DNA from: Pseudomonadota bacterium | GTDB lineage: Bacteria; Pseudomonadota; Gammaproteobacteria; Burkholderiales; Burkholderiaceae_C | Direction of reading: 5' to 3' | Length of the DNA stretch: 57,204 bases | NCBI GenBank assembly: GCA_018241405.1 | Contig: JAFEDY010000031.1 | Location: forward strand, 1 to 57,204 | Shown: positions 1-9,161 of the stretch, in pieces | Position numbering within the stretch: the first letter of the stretch is position 1 | Layout of the letters: each line of letters opens with the position of its first letter | Notes under the pieces: generated by a model | The model's input: the letters and a program-made list of their open reading frames with translations, nothing else | Databases searched by the model: none | What the model was told of the DNA's origin: nothing | Position numbers and translations under genes: made by a program

Positions 1-558
1 CGGCATCGTCTCGGGCTCGGGGAACTTGATGTAGTGGAAGAAGCAGCGGCGCAGGAAGGCGTCGGGCAGCTCCGTCTCGTTGGTCGAGGTGATGAAGACC
101 AGCGGGCGGTGCTTGGCACGCACCATCTCGCGCGTCTCGTAGCAGTAGAACTCCATGCGGTCGAGCTCACGCAGCAGGTCATTGGGAAACTCGATGTCGG
201 CCTTGTCGATCTCGTCGATCAAGAGCGCCACCGGCTGCTCGGCCGTGAAGGCCTGCCACAGCACGCCACGGACGATGTAGTTGTGGATGTCCTTGACGCG
301 TTCATCGCCCAGCTGCGAATCGCGCAGACGGCTCACCGCGTCGTATTCGTACAGGCCCTGCTGCGCCTTGGTGGTTGATTTGATGTGCCATTGCAGGAGC
401 GGCATGTCGAGCGCCTGCGCGACCTCCTCGGCCAGCATGGTCTTGCCTGTGCCGGGCTCGCCCTTGACAAGCAGCGGGCGCTGCAGCTTGATGGCGGCGT
501 TGACGGCCAGCATCAGGTCTTGCGTGGCAACGTAATTCTGTGAACCTTGGAACTTCAT
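1..558 (-). CDS. MoxR-family AAA+ ATPase (3' end outside window)
   Basis: Partial gene read leftwards; its ATG is at 558-556 and 186 codons lie in the window before the edge. The product starts MKFQGSQNY and shows a Walker A motif GEPGTGKT at about residues 33-40 and a Walker B stretch LLIDEIDKAD near residue 115, followed by a sensor-like ITSTNE. This is the N-terminal AAA+ domain of MoxR ATPases, chaperone-like enzymes usually encoded beside von Willebrand factor A proteins and thought to activate metalloenzymes. The partner gene, if present, would lie left of the window. The gene diverges from the cytochrome c4 gene across 109 bp. Confidence 0.9.
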   Translation of the reverse strand, partial: MKFQGSQNYVATQDLMLAVNAAIKLQRPLLVKGEPGTGKTMLAEEVAQALDMPLLQWHIKSTTKAQQGLYEYDAVSRLRDSQLGDERVKDIHNYIVRGVLWQAFTAEQPVALLIDEIDKADIEFPNDLLRELDRMEFYCYETREMVRAKHRPLVFITSTNETELPDAFLRRCFFHYIKFPEPETMP

Positions 559-667
559 GGGCCTTGGAATAGGGAAATCGTTGATGAAAAGGCTTGACAG
601 GCGCTGTCTATAATCGTTCGAGATATAGAAAGATGGAGACAAGCAATCGACTGATTGTGCGCGCAAA

Positions 668-1327
668 ATGAAAAAGACACTGACCACGCTATTCGGCCTG
701 TCCGTCGCCTGTGCGACCGGCATGCTCCACGCCGAGGACATCAAGGGTGACGCCAAGGCCGGCGCCGGCAAGATTGCCATGTGCATAGGCTGCCATGGCA
801 TACCGGGCTACCAGTCGAGCTTTCCGCAGGTGCACAAGGTGCCCAAGATCGGAGGCCAGGGCGCCAAGTACATCGAGTCGGCGCTCAATGCCTACAAGAA
901 GGGCGAGCGCAAGTTCCCCAGCATGCGCGCCATTGCCGACTCGCTGAGCGAGCAGGATATCGCCGACGTGGCCGCCTATTACGCCGAGCATGGCACGCAG
1001 GCCGATCTGCCGGCCAAGCCCACCCTAGAGCCCAATGCCCAGGTCGCACAGCTGCTGCAAAAGGGCGCCTGCGTGTCCTGCCATGGCGAGAACTTTGCCA
1101 AGCCCATAGACCCGTCCTACCCCAAGATCGCCGGGCAGTACGCCGACTACCTGTTCGTGGCCCTCAAGCAGTACAAGAACGACCAGGGTGCGTACGTGGG
1201 TCGCTCCAACGCCATCATGGGCGGCATTGCCAAGCAGTTCACCAATGCCGAGCTCAAGGCCTTGGCGGGCTATATAGGCGCGCTGCCGGACGACTTGAAG
1301 GTGGTGACCGAGTCGCGTTTCCGCTGA
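668..1327 (+). CDS. Diheme cytochrome c4 family protein
   Basis: 219-residue exported cytochrome. A Sec signal peptide (MKKTLTTLFG...GMLHA) is followed by two c-type heme sites, CIGCH at residues 39-43 and CVSCH at 135-139, one in each of two similar halves. This duplicated class I fold is typical of cytochrome c4, a periplasmic electron carrier between the bc1 complex or other donors and terminal oxidases. A role feeding the ctaCDE oxidase encoded 13 kb downstream is plausible but is inference. It is a single-gene unit diverging from the MoxR gene. Confidence 0.9.
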   Translation: MKKTLTTLFGLSVACATGMLHAEDIKGDAKAGAGKIAMCIGCHGIPGYQSSFPQVHKVPKIGGQGAKYIESALNAYKKGERKFPSMRAIADSLSEQDIADVAAYYAEHGTQADLPAKPTLEPNAQVAQLLQKGACVSCHGENFAKPIDPSYPKIAGQYADYLFVALKQYKNDQGAYVGRSNAIMGGIAKQFTNAELKALAGYIGALPDDLKVVTESRFR

Positions 1328-1389
1328 CGCCCCGCGCCTGCCGCACAAGTGCAACCCGCAGGCCGCTGCGGGTTTGCTTTTGAAGGGTG

Positions 1390-1824
1390 CTAATCCTGCG
1401 TGGCGCGCCGCTGCACGCAGGCGACATAGGCCTCGCCATCGGGCGGACGGCCCGAGCGCTGGGATTCCCACAGCATCTGCCCCAGGCATTCCATGGCCGC
1501 GTGGTGGGCGTCGTGCAGCGAGCCCAGGCGATGGCCGAGCAGCTCCACGGCCTGGCGTATGCCGCGCGGCTGGTCGATGCTGCACTGCTCGCTGATCGAC
1601 AGGTGCATCGACAGGTGCAGGAAGGGGTTGGTGCGCGTCGGCGTTTCGTCGTAGTTGCGCGCCACGGCGGCATCGACGTCGGCCAGCTCGGCGTGGTACT
1701 CGGGGTGCTCGGCGATCCACAGGCCGGCCAGGGTTTCGATGGCCTCCATGGGCTGGCCGGCCTGCTGCTTGGCGTGTACGGTGCAGAAGAATCTGCGCAC
1801 GTCGGCTTGGGTGGGTTGGAACAT
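1390..1824 (-). CDS. DUF1841 family protein
   Basis: 144-residue soluble protein without signal peptide, starting MFQPTQADVRRFF, which resembles the start of the DUF1841 family, whose function is unknown. It is rich in His and Ala with conserved-looking stretches HPEYH and NPFLHLSMHLSI. I chose the ATG at 1824 over an in-frame TTG at 1833 because the family begins with MF. It lies directly downstream of the IclR regulator gene on the same strand with an 11-bp gap, so the two are probably co-transcribed, though no functional link is evident. Confidence 0.75.
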   Translation of the reverse strand: MFQPTQADVRRFFCTVHAKQQAGQPMEAIETLAGLWIAEHPEYHAELADVDAAVARNYDETPTRTNPFLHLSMHLSISEQCSIDQPRGIRQAVELLGHRLGSLHDAHHAAMECLGQMLWESQRSGRPPDGEAYVACVQRRATQD

Positions 1825-1835
1825 GGGGCCCAAGC

Positions 1836-2633
1836 TTAGCGCGTGCGCAGCAGGCGCGAGATGGTCTGGGCCGTCTGCAGCAGCTCGGGCAGCAGCTGCT
1901 CGCGCAGCATCTCGGTGCTGGTGCGATTCGCCTGGCCGCTGATGTTCAGTGCCGCCACCACCGCGCCGCTGCGACTCTTGAGCGGCGCTGCCACCGAGAT
2001 CAAGCCCTCTTCAAGCTCCTGGTCCACCAGGCACCAGCCCTGTTCGCGCGCCTGGGCGATGCGCGCGAGCAGCGCCGCGTCGTCCAGCACCGTGTGGCGC
2101 GTGTAGGGCTGGCGCGGCAGGCGGGCCAGGCGCTCACGCAGCTCGTCCTCGGGCAGGGCGGCCAGCAGCACGCGGCCCATGGATGTCCAGAACGCCGGCA
2201 GGCGCGAGCCCACGGCCAGGTTGGTGCTCATGATCTTGTGCGTGTGCACGCGCAGCACGTAGACGACGTCCAGCCCGTCGAGCACCGCCGCCGAGCAGGA
2301 CTCGCGCACGCGCTCGGCCAGCGCCTCCATCGGCGGCTCGGCCAGATCCCAGATGGGCATGGAGCTCAGGTAGGCAAAGCCCAGGTCCAGGATGCGCGGC
2401 GTGAGGCGGAACAGCCGGCCGTCGCTCTCCAGGTAGCCCAGGGTCTGCAGCGTGAGCAGTATGCGCCGGGCGCCTGCGCGCGTGAGGCCGGTGCGCGCGG
2501 CCACCTCGCTCAGCGTCTGCTGGGGCGCACTGGCGCTGAAGGAGCGGATCACCTCCAGCCCGCGGGCGAAGGACTGCACGTAGTTGTCGCCCGGTTTGTG
2601 GGAAGTACTTACGCAAAGGGGGATGTCATTCAT
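1836..2633 (-). CDS. IclR-family transcriptional regulator, PcaR/PcaU/PobR type
   Basis: 265-residue regulator with an N-terminal winged helix-turn-helix (about residues 18-80; TLSEVAARTGLTRAGARRIL) and a C-terminal IclR effector domain (about 95-260). It diverges from pcaI with 104 bp between them, and that gap holds a triple-repeat operator of the PcaU/PobR type. By analogy it activates pcaIJF in response to beta-ketoadipate and may repress itself. Family and position are seen; the inducer is inferred. An AGGA stretch precedes the ATG at 2633. Confidence 0.88.
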   Translation of the reverse strand: MNDIPLCVSTSHKPGDNYVQSFARGLEVIRSFSASAPQQTLSEVAARTGLTRAGARRILLTLQTLGYLESDGRLFRLTPRILDLGFAYLSSMPIWDLAEPPMEALAERVRESCSAAVLDGLDVVYVLRVHTHKIMSTNLAVGSRLPAFWTSMGRVLLAALPEDELRERLARLPRQPYTRHTVLDDAALLARIAQAREQGWCLVDQELEEGLISVAAPLKSRSGAVVAALNISGQANRTSTEMLREQLLPELLQTAQTISRLLRTR

Positions 2634-2656
2634 GGTGATCTGTCCTAAAATTCATT

Positions 2657-2685
2657 ATACGAACATTTGTTCTATATACGAACAA
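2657..2685. promoter_or_regulatory. Triple-repeat operator for the divergent IclR-type regulator
   Basis: ATACGAACA occurs at 2657-2665 and again at 2676-2684. Between them is an inverted copy TTGTTCTATA at 2668-2677, so that GAACA/TGTTC (2661-2672) forms a palindrome and the third half-site is a direct repeat. Two repeats as a palindrome plus a third direct repeat is the known architecture of PcaU and PobR operators in Acinetobacter. It sits between the divergent iclR and pcaI genes. Confidence 0.75.
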
Positions 2686-2709
2686 AACCGGCCTGCAGGT
2701 GGCCGGTTT
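2685..2709 (+). terminator. Terminator-like hairpin in the pcaI leader
   Basis: A perfect 9-bp stem, AAACCGGCC (2685-2693) with GGCCGGTTT (2701-2709), closes a 7-base loop and is followed by TTCTTTT. It lies between the operator and the pcaI start codon, so a transcript starting in the operator would cross it. It has the form of an intrinsic terminator and could act as an attenuator; no antiterminator structure was identified. Confidence 0.55.
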
Positions 2710-2737
2710 TTCTTTTCCTCAAGAGACAAGGCAGCAC

Positions 2738-3433
2738 ATGATCAACAAGATTGCGGAGTCGGTCGCCCAGGCGCTGGCGGGCGTGAAAGACGGCGCCACG
2801 GTGCTCATCGGCGGTTTTGGTACCTCGGGCAACCCGATCGAGCTGATCGACGGCCTGATCGCCCAGGGCGCGCGCGAGCTCACCGTGGTCAACAACAACG
2901 CCGGCAATGGCGACAGCGGGCTGGCGGCGCTGCTGAAAAGCGGCCAGGTGCGCAAGATCATCTGCAGCTTCCCGCGCCAGTCCGACAGCTGGGTGTTCGA
3001 CGAGCTCTACCGCGCCGGCAAGATCGAGCTCGAACTCGTGCCCCAGGGCAACCTGGCCGAGCGCATGCGCGCCGCCGGCGCCGGCGTGGGCGCCTTCTTC
3101 TGCCCCACGGGCTATGGCACCGAGCTCGCCAAGGGCAAGGAAACGCGCGAAATCAACGGCAAGCATTACGTGCTGGAGTACCCCATCCACGGCGACGTGG
3201 CGCTGGTCAAGGCCGAAAAGGGCGATCGCTGGGGCAACCTGACCTACCGCATGTCGGCACGCAACTTCGGCCCCGTGTGCGCCATGGCCGCCAGGTACAC
3301 CGTGGCCACGGTGCATGAGCTGGTGGAACTCGGCGAGATGGACCCCGAGGCCGTGGTCACCCCCGGCATCTTCGTGAGCCGCGTGGTCCAGGTGCCGCGC
3401 GTCGCCACCCAGGCCGGCGGCATCCGGCAATAA
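2738..3433 (+). CDS. pcaI: 3-oxoadipate CoA-transferase subunit A
   Basis: 231-residue alpha subunit of the succinyl-CoA:3-oxoadipate CoA-transferase, which activates beta-ketoadipate for thiolytic cleavage. It begins MINKIAESV and carries the glycine-rich motif GGFGTSGNP expected of family I CoA-transferase A subunits. I chose the ATG at 2738, preceded by AAGAGACAAG, over an in-frame GTG at 2699 that lies inside the leader hairpin. The B subunit gene follows 26 bp downstream, and pcaF after that supports the 3-oxoadipate assignment over acetoacetate transferase. Confidence 0.9.
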   Translation: MINKIAESVAQALAGVKDGATVLIGGFGTSGNPIELIDGLIAQGARELTVVNNNAGNGDSGLAALLKSGQVRKIICSFPRQSDSWVFDELYRAGKIELELVPQGNLAERMRAAGAGVGAFFCPTGYGTELAKGKETREINGKHYVLEYPIHGDVALVKAEKGDRWGNLTYRMSARNFGPVCAMAARYTVATVHELVELGEMDPEAVVTPGIFVSRVVQVPRVATQAGGIRQ

Positions 3434-3459
3434 CAGGCACCAGCGCAGGAGATACAAGC

Positions 3460-4104
3460 GTGAGCAACTATCAAAAACGAAGCAAGACAGAACTCGCCCA
3501 GCGCGTGGCCCAGGACATTTTCGACGGCGCCTACGTCAACCTGGGCATAGGCCAGCCCACCCTGGTGGCCAACCACCTGCCTGCGGGGCGCGAGGTGGTG
3601 CTGCATTCCGAGAACGGCATCCTGGGCATGGGCCCGGCGCCCGCCGCGGGGCACGAGGACTACGACCTGACCAACGCCGGCAAGCAGCCCGTGACCCTGC
3701 TGCCCGGCGGCAGCTTCTTCCACCATGCCGACAGCTTCGCCATGATGCGCGGCGGCCATCTGGACATCTGCGTGCTGGGCGCCTTCCAGGTGAGCGCCAC
3801 GGGCGACCTGGCCAACTGGAGCACGGGCGAGAGCGGCGCCATACCCGCCGTGGGCGGCGCCATGGATCTGGCCGTGGGCGCCAAGTCCACCTGGGTGATG
3901 ATGGACCTGCTGACCAAGACCGGCGAATGCAAGGTGGTCAAGGAATGCAGCTACCCGCTCACCGGCCTGGCCTGCGTCAAGCGCATCTACACCGACCTGT
4001 GCACGCTGGAATGCACGCCCGAGGGCCTGCGCCTGATCGACATGGTGCCGGGCTTGACGCACGCCGAGTTGACGCGCATCGTAGGGCTGCCTATCCAGCA
4101 ATAA
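3460..4104 (+). CDS. pcaJ: 3-oxoadipate CoA-transferase subunit B
   Basis: 214-residue beta subunit. It starts with GTG at 3460 behind a GCAGGAGA ribosome binding site. The catalytic glutamate that forms the CoA thioester is in the signature SENG (Glu51), within HSENGILGMGP. Its length matches family B subunits. It pairs with pcaI immediately upstream. A hairpin repeat with a run of eight T lies between this gene and pcaF and may lower downstream expression. Confidence 0.92.
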   Translation: MSNYQKRSKTELAQRVAQDIFDGAYVNLGIGQPTLVANHLPAGREVVLHSENGILGMGPAPAAGHEDYDLTNAGKQPVTLLPGGSFFHHADSFAMMRGGHLDICVLGAFQVSATGDLANWSTGESGAIPAVGGAMDLAVGAKSTWVMMDLLTKTGECKVVKECSYPLTGLACVKRIYTDLCTLECTPEGLRLIDMVPGLTHAELTRIVGLPIQQ

Positions 4105-4161
4105 GCATCAAATTCGACTCCAGCGCTTGTCCAGAAAGCGCTGGTAGCTCACTTTTTTTTG
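4102..4161 (-). repeat. Dispersed hairpin repeat, copy 1 (inverted), between pcaJ and pcaF
   Basis: On the minus strand this reads as the family pattern GTGAGCTACCAGCGC ... GCGCTGGAG. The stem is CCAGCGCTT (4120-4128) with AAGCGCTGG (4136-4144), a 9-bp perfect stem with a 7-base loop. On the plus strand it is followed by TAGCTCAC and eight T. Inside a sense operon it could act as a partial terminator or an mRNA-stabilising 3' end for pcaIJ. Confidence 0.7.
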
Positions 4162-4180
4162 TTCAACCTCAGGAGACACC

Positions 4181-5383
<1,203 letters not shown>

Positions 5384-5403
5384 CCAAGGCACAAGGAATC
5401 AGC

Positions 5404-6396
5404 ATGAACCATACCCGTTACATCGCACGCCGCAGCCTGCTCGCAGGCCTGACCCTGGCGGCGGCCGGCACGCTGCCCCTGGGCGCCTACGCGCAGAACT
5501 ATCCAACGAAGCCCGTGACCATCGTCGTGCCCTTCGCACCCGGCGGTACCACCGACATCCTGGCGCGCATCGTGGGCCAGGGCCTGACGACCGAGCTGGG
5601 CCAGCCCTTCATCGTGGACAACCGCGCCGGCGCGGGCGGCAACATCGGCGCCTCGCTGGCCGCCAAGGCGGCGGCCGATGGCTACACGCTGTTCATGGGC
5701 ACGGTGGGCACGCACGCCATCAACCAGGCGCTGTACAAGAAGATGCCCTTCGACCCGGTGAAGGACTTCGCGCCCATCTCGCGCGTGGCCACGGTGCCCA
5801 ACCTGCTGGTGGCCAACCCCAAGGAGCCGTACAAGACCGTCAAGGAGCTGATCGCCTACGCCAAGGCCAACCCCGGCAAGGTGACCTTCGGCTCGCCGGG
5901 CAGCGGCGCCTCGCCCCATGTGTCGGGCGAGCTGTTCAAGAGCATGACCGGCACCGACCTGCTGCATGTGCCCTACAAGGGCAGCGCGCCGGCCATGACC
6001 GACCTGCTGGGCGGCCAGATCAACATCATGTTCGACAATCTGCCGTCGGCCATCCAGCATGTGCGCTCGGGCAAGCTGCGCCCCATCGCCGTGACCACGG
6101 CCAGGCGCTCGCCCGAGTTGCCCGACGTGCCCACCATCGCCGAGTCCGGCGTGCCCGGCTACGAGGCCATGTCCTGGTTCGGCATGTTCGCCCCGGCCGC
6201 CACCCCGAAGCCCGTGCTGGACAGGCTGAACGCCGCCCTGGTCAAGGTGCTGAACCAGGCCGACGTGAAGAAGAAGATCGCCGAGCAGGGCGGCGACGTG
6301 GTGGCCGAGTCGCCCGCGCAGTTTGCCGCCTTCATCAAGAGCGAGACCGTCAAGTGGGGCAAGGTGGTGAAGGAGTCGGGCGCCACCGTTGACTGA
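5404..6396 (+). CDS. Bug/TctC-family substrate-binding protein
   Basis: 330-residue periplasmic receptor of the tripartite tricarboxylate transporter (Bug) type. It has an N-terminal signal with a twin-arginine-like start (ARRSLLAGLTL) and a cleavage-like AYAQ, then the family opening YPTKPVTIVVPFAPGG and NRAGAGGNIGA. It lies 20 bp after pcaF and is probably co-transcribed, so an aromatic acid or dicarboxylate ligand is a reasonable guess. No TctA/TctB membrane genes are nearby, as is usual for the expanded Bug families of Burkholderiales. Confidence 0.9.
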   Translation: MNHTRYIARRSLLAGLTLAAAGTLPLGAYAQNYPTKPVTIVVPFAPGGTTDILARIVGQGLTTELGQPFIVDNRAGAGGNIGASLAAKAAADGYTLFMGTVGTHAINQALYKKMPFDPVKDFAPISRVATVPNLLVANPKEPYKTVKELIAYAKANPGKVTFGSPGSGASPHVSGELFKSMTGTDLLHVPYKGSAPAMTDLLGGQINIMFDNLPSAIQHVRSGKLRPIAVTTARRSPELPDVPTIAESGVPGYEAMSWFGMFAPAATPKPVLDRLNAALVKVLNQADVKKKIAEQGGDVVAESPAQFAAFIKSETVKWGKVVKESGATVD

Positions 6397-6402
6397 GTTG
6401 TT

Positions 6403-6458
6403 GCTATTTAAATGAGAGCTTGTGGCGCCCGTCGTATGGGCGCTACAGGCTCTTTTTC
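6403..6458. repeat. Dispersed hairpin repeat, copy 2, as a terminator between convergent genes
   Basis: GAGCTTGTGGCGCCC (6416-6430) and GGGCGCTACAGGCTC (6438-6452) form a 15-bp stem including two G-U pairs, with a 7-base loop, followed by TTTTTC. It fills the 60-bp gap between the convergent Bug gene and the antiporter gene. Form and place both suit an intrinsic terminator for the pca operon. Confidence 0.75.
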
Positions 6459-8322
6459 ATGGAGCCTTGTCCGGCTGCGGTACGTCCGGCGCCAGCCCGC
6501 TGCCGGCCTCGGCCGCGGCCATGCGTTCCTGGCGCTCCTTGGCCAGCTGCTCGACGAGCTGCGCGCGCCCCTGCTTGGCGACGGCGATCATGGCTTCGCG
6601 GTCGTTGTGCAGCTCGTACATGCGCTCGGACAGCGCGATGTTGTGGCTGCGAAAGCGCTCGGTCAGCCGCTCGGCTTCATGCGGCGCCAGGCCCGTGAGC
6701 TCCAGCACCGTGCGCGCCGTGCGCAGGCTGGATTCGAACAGCTCGCGCTCCACATGCGCCACGCCCAGGTCGCGCAGGCCATGCCAGTGCGTCACGTCGC
6801 GCGCGCGGGCCACGATGGTGAGGTGTGGGAAATGCTTTTTCGCCAGCTGCACGATCTTCAGCGACTGGTCGGGCGCGTCCACCGCCACCACCAGGATGCG
6901 CGCCTGCCCGGCCCCCGCCATGCGCAGCAGGTTGACGCGCGTGGCGTCGCCATAGAACACGCGGTAGCCAAAGGTGTGGGCCACCTCCAGCATCTCCACG
7001 CTGTGGTCCAGCACCGTGGCGGGCACGCCCTGGGCGAGCATCATGCGCGCCACGATTTGCCCGTAGCGCCCAAAGCCGGCAATGATCACCGGCGCGCTCT
7101 GCGGCTCCGATATTTCCGGTACCTGCGGCGCGCTCCTGAGCGTGGCATGGCGCTTGAGCAGCACCCGATCCAGCCACACCAGCAGCAGCGGGCTGATCAG
7201 CATGGACAGCGCCACCGCGCCGATCAGCAGCGAGGCCGTCTCGCCAGGAATGGCGCCAAAGCTGGCGCCCGACTGGAACACCACGAAGGCGAACTCGCCG
7301 CCCTGCGCCAGGAGCAGCGTGAACACCGGCCGCTCCTGGTAGGGCATGCCGGTCACGCGCGCCAGCAGCCAGATCACCACGGCCTTGATGGCCAGGAAGC
7401 CCAGCAGCAGGCCCAGCATGGTGAAGGGCTGGGCGAGGATCACGCCGAAGTCGATGCTCATGCCCACGGCGATGAAGAACAGGCCCAGCAGCAGGCCCTT
7501 GAAGGGCTCGATGTCGGTCTCCAGCTCGCGCCGGTATTCGCTGTCGGCCAGCAGCACGCCGGCCAGGAAGGCGCCCAGCGCCATCGACAGGCCCACCGAC
7601 AGCATCAGCATGGCGATGCCCACCACCAGGAACAGCGAGGCGGCGGTGAAGATCTCGGGCGTCTTGCTTTTCGCGATCCAGCGCAGCAGCGGCCGCAGCA
7701 CCCAGCGCCCGCCAAGCACGATGGCGCCGACCACCGCGACGATCTTCAACGCCTCGGGCAACAGATCCTGCGGCCCATGCGGGTGCGTGGCTGCGCGCGC
7801 CGCCGCGCCCAGGAGCGGCAGCAGCGCCAGGATGGGGATGGCCGCCACGTCCTGGAACAGCAGGATGGAGAACGCCTTCTGCCCGCCATCGGTGCGCAGC
7901 AGGTTGCGCTCGCCCAGCACCTGCAGCGCGATCGCCGTGGACGACAGCGCCAGCCCCAGCGCCCCCACCAGGGCCACGCGCCAGGGCAGGCCCAGGGCCC
8001 AGGCGCAGGCCCACAGCAGCAGGGCGCAGCCGGCCACCTGTGCCGTGCCCAGGCCGAAGATCGGGCGGCGCAGGCTCCACAGCCGGCCGGGCTGCAGCTC
8101 CAGGCCCACGAGGAACAGCATCAGCACCACGCCGAACTCGGCGAAGTGCAATATGTCCTGCACATTGCTCACCAGCGCCAGGCCCCAGGGTCCTATGGCG
8201 ATGCCCGCCCCAAGATAGCCGATGATGGCGCCCAGGCCCAGCGCACGGGCAATGGGTACGGCGATCACGGCGGCGGCCAGGTAGGTGAAGCCGTAGGTGA
8301 GCCAGACGGGAGCTTGGGCCAT
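6457..8322 (-). CDS. CPA2-family cation:proton antiporter with TrkA-N domain (KefB/KefC-like)
   Basis: 621-residue inner-membrane protein. The first roughly 385 residues are hydrophobic segments of the Na+/H+ exchanger fold (starting MAQAPVWLTYGFTYLAAAV, with ALSSTAIALQVL). A Rossmann RCK/TrkA-N domain follows, starting IIAGFGRYGQIVARMM, and a charged C-terminal tail. This is the KefB/KefC layout of ligand-gated K+ efflux systems; no KefF/KefG-type subunit gene is adjacent, so glutathione gating is not established. I chose the ATG at 8322 because the longer in-frame extension to 8532 is not membrane-like and overlaps the divergent gene. Confidence 0.88.
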   Translation of the reverse strand: MAQAPVWLTYGFTYLAAAVIAVPIARALGLGAIIGYLGAGIAIGPWGLALVSNVQDILHFAEFGVVLMLFLVGLELQPGRLWSLRRPIFGLGTAQVAGCALLLWACAWALGLPWRVALVGALGLALSSTAIALQVLGERNLLRTDGGQKAFSILLFQDVAAIPILALLPLLGAAARAATHPHGPQDLLPEALKIVAVVGAIVLGGRWVLRPLLRWIAKSKTPEIFTAASLFLVVGIAMLMLSVGLSMALGAFLAGVLLADSEYRRELETDIEPFKGLLLGLFFIAVGMSIDFGVILAQPFTMLGLLLGFLAIKAVVIWLLARVTGMPYQERPVFTLLLAQGGEFAFVVFQSGASFGAIPGETASLLIGAVALSMLISPLLLVWLDRVLLKRHATLRSAPQVPEISEPQSAPVIIAGFGRYGQIVARMMLAQGVPATVLDHSVEMLEVAHTFGYRVFYGDATRVNLLRMAGAGQARILVVAVDAPDQSLKIVQLAKKHFPHLTIVARARDVTHWHGLRDLGVAHVERELFESSLRTARTVLELTGLAPHEAERLTERFRSHNIALSERMYELHNDREAMIAVAKQGRAQLVEQLAKERQERMAAAEAGSGLAPDVPQPDKAP

Positions 8323-8442
8323 GGTGGGCGCGGGGCAGGAAGGCGGGCCGAAATTGTGACACCCCATGCCCCGGGGCGCTGGCGCCGGCGCCGATAGAAT
8401 CGCCCATCTTTCCCATTGGTACTTTTTCTTACGCGGCGCGAC

Positions 8443-9081
8443 ATGGACTGGCATACCTGGATGGCATTTTTTGCGGCGTCGTGGGTGATCGCCATCTCGC
8501 CGGGCTCGGGCGCCGTGCTGTCCATGAGCCATGGCCTGTCCTACGGCGTGCGCCAGACCGGCGCCACCATCCTGGGGCTGGAGCTGGGCCTGCTGTTCAT
8601 CCTCATCGTGGCCGGCGCGGGCGTGGGCTCGCTGCTCATCGCGTCGGAACTGGCCTTCACCGCAGTCAAGGTGCTGGGCGCCTGCTATCTCATCTACCTG
8701 GGCTTGAGCCAGTGGCGCGCGGGCTCGGCCGGCACCCTGGGTGGTGATCTGACCGCCGCGCCCATGGACTGGCGCAGGCGGGTGCTGATGGGTGCATTGA
8801 CCAATGCCACCAACCCCAAGGGCATTCTGTTCATGGTGGCCGTGCTGCCGCAGTTCATGAGCGAATCACGCCCGCTGTGGAGCCAGCTGCTGGTCATGGC
8901 CGCGACCCTGGTGACGGTGGATCTGATCGTCATGAACGGCTATGCCGCCGGCGCCAGCGTGCTGCGCCGCCTGATGCAGAACGCCAGCGCCATGCGCGCG
9001 CAAAACCGCGTCTTTGGCGGCCTCTTGATGCTGGTGGGCGCCGGGCTGTTCTTCGTCAAGCGTGGCTCACAGCAGGGGTAG
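8443..9081 (+). CDS. LysE/RhtB-family amino acid exporter
   Basis: 212-residue integral membrane protein with about six hydrophobic segments. It carries the LysE-family opening SPGSGAVLSMSHGLSYGVRQ and the motif NATNPKGILFMVAVLPQF. Such proteins export amino acids or homoserine-like compounds; the substrate cannot be read from sequence. I chose the ATG at 8443 (MDWHTWMAFF) over a TTG at 8416. It diverges from the antiporter gene and is followed by repeat copy 3. Confidence 0.85.
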   Translation: MDWHTWMAFFAASWVIAISPGSGAVLSMSHGLSYGVRQTGATILGLELGLLFILIVAGAGVGSLLIASELAFTAVKVLGACYLIYLGLSQWRAGSAGTLGGDLTAAPMDWRRRVLMGALTNATNPKGILFMVAVLPQFMSESRPLWSQLLVMAATLVTVDLIVMNGYAAGASVLRRLMQNASAMRAQNRVFGGLLMLVGAGLFFVKRGSQQG

Positions 9082-9082
9082 C

Positions 9083-9145
9083 GCTTTTATATTGATAGCT
9101 GCTGGCGCTTGATGGATGGGCGCTAGAGGCCAATTTTATTCAAAT
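9083..9145 (+). repeat. Dispersed hairpin repeat, copy 3
   Basis: Intergenic copy between the LysE-type and ParA-like genes. It reads TTGATAGCTGCTGGCGC, a short loop, then GCGCTAGAGGCCAATTTT, close to the consensus of the other copies. CTGGCGC pairs with GCGCTAG through one G-U pair, followed by an A/T-rich tail. Confidence 0.75.
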
Positions 9146-9161
9146 CACTGAGGGAGCTCCT

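Noticed and set aside
594..614. TTGACA (594-599) and TATAAT (609-614) as a sigma-70 promoter for the cytochrome c4 gene
   Set aside because: The hexamers are only 9 bp apart, far from the usual 16-18, so they cannot work together; each may belong to another promoter I could not resolve.
6412..8397. 661-codon plus-strand frame opposite the antiporter gene
   Set aside because: Gln/Arg/His-rich with no hydrophobic or domain pattern, while the minus strand encodes an intact CPA2 antiporter.
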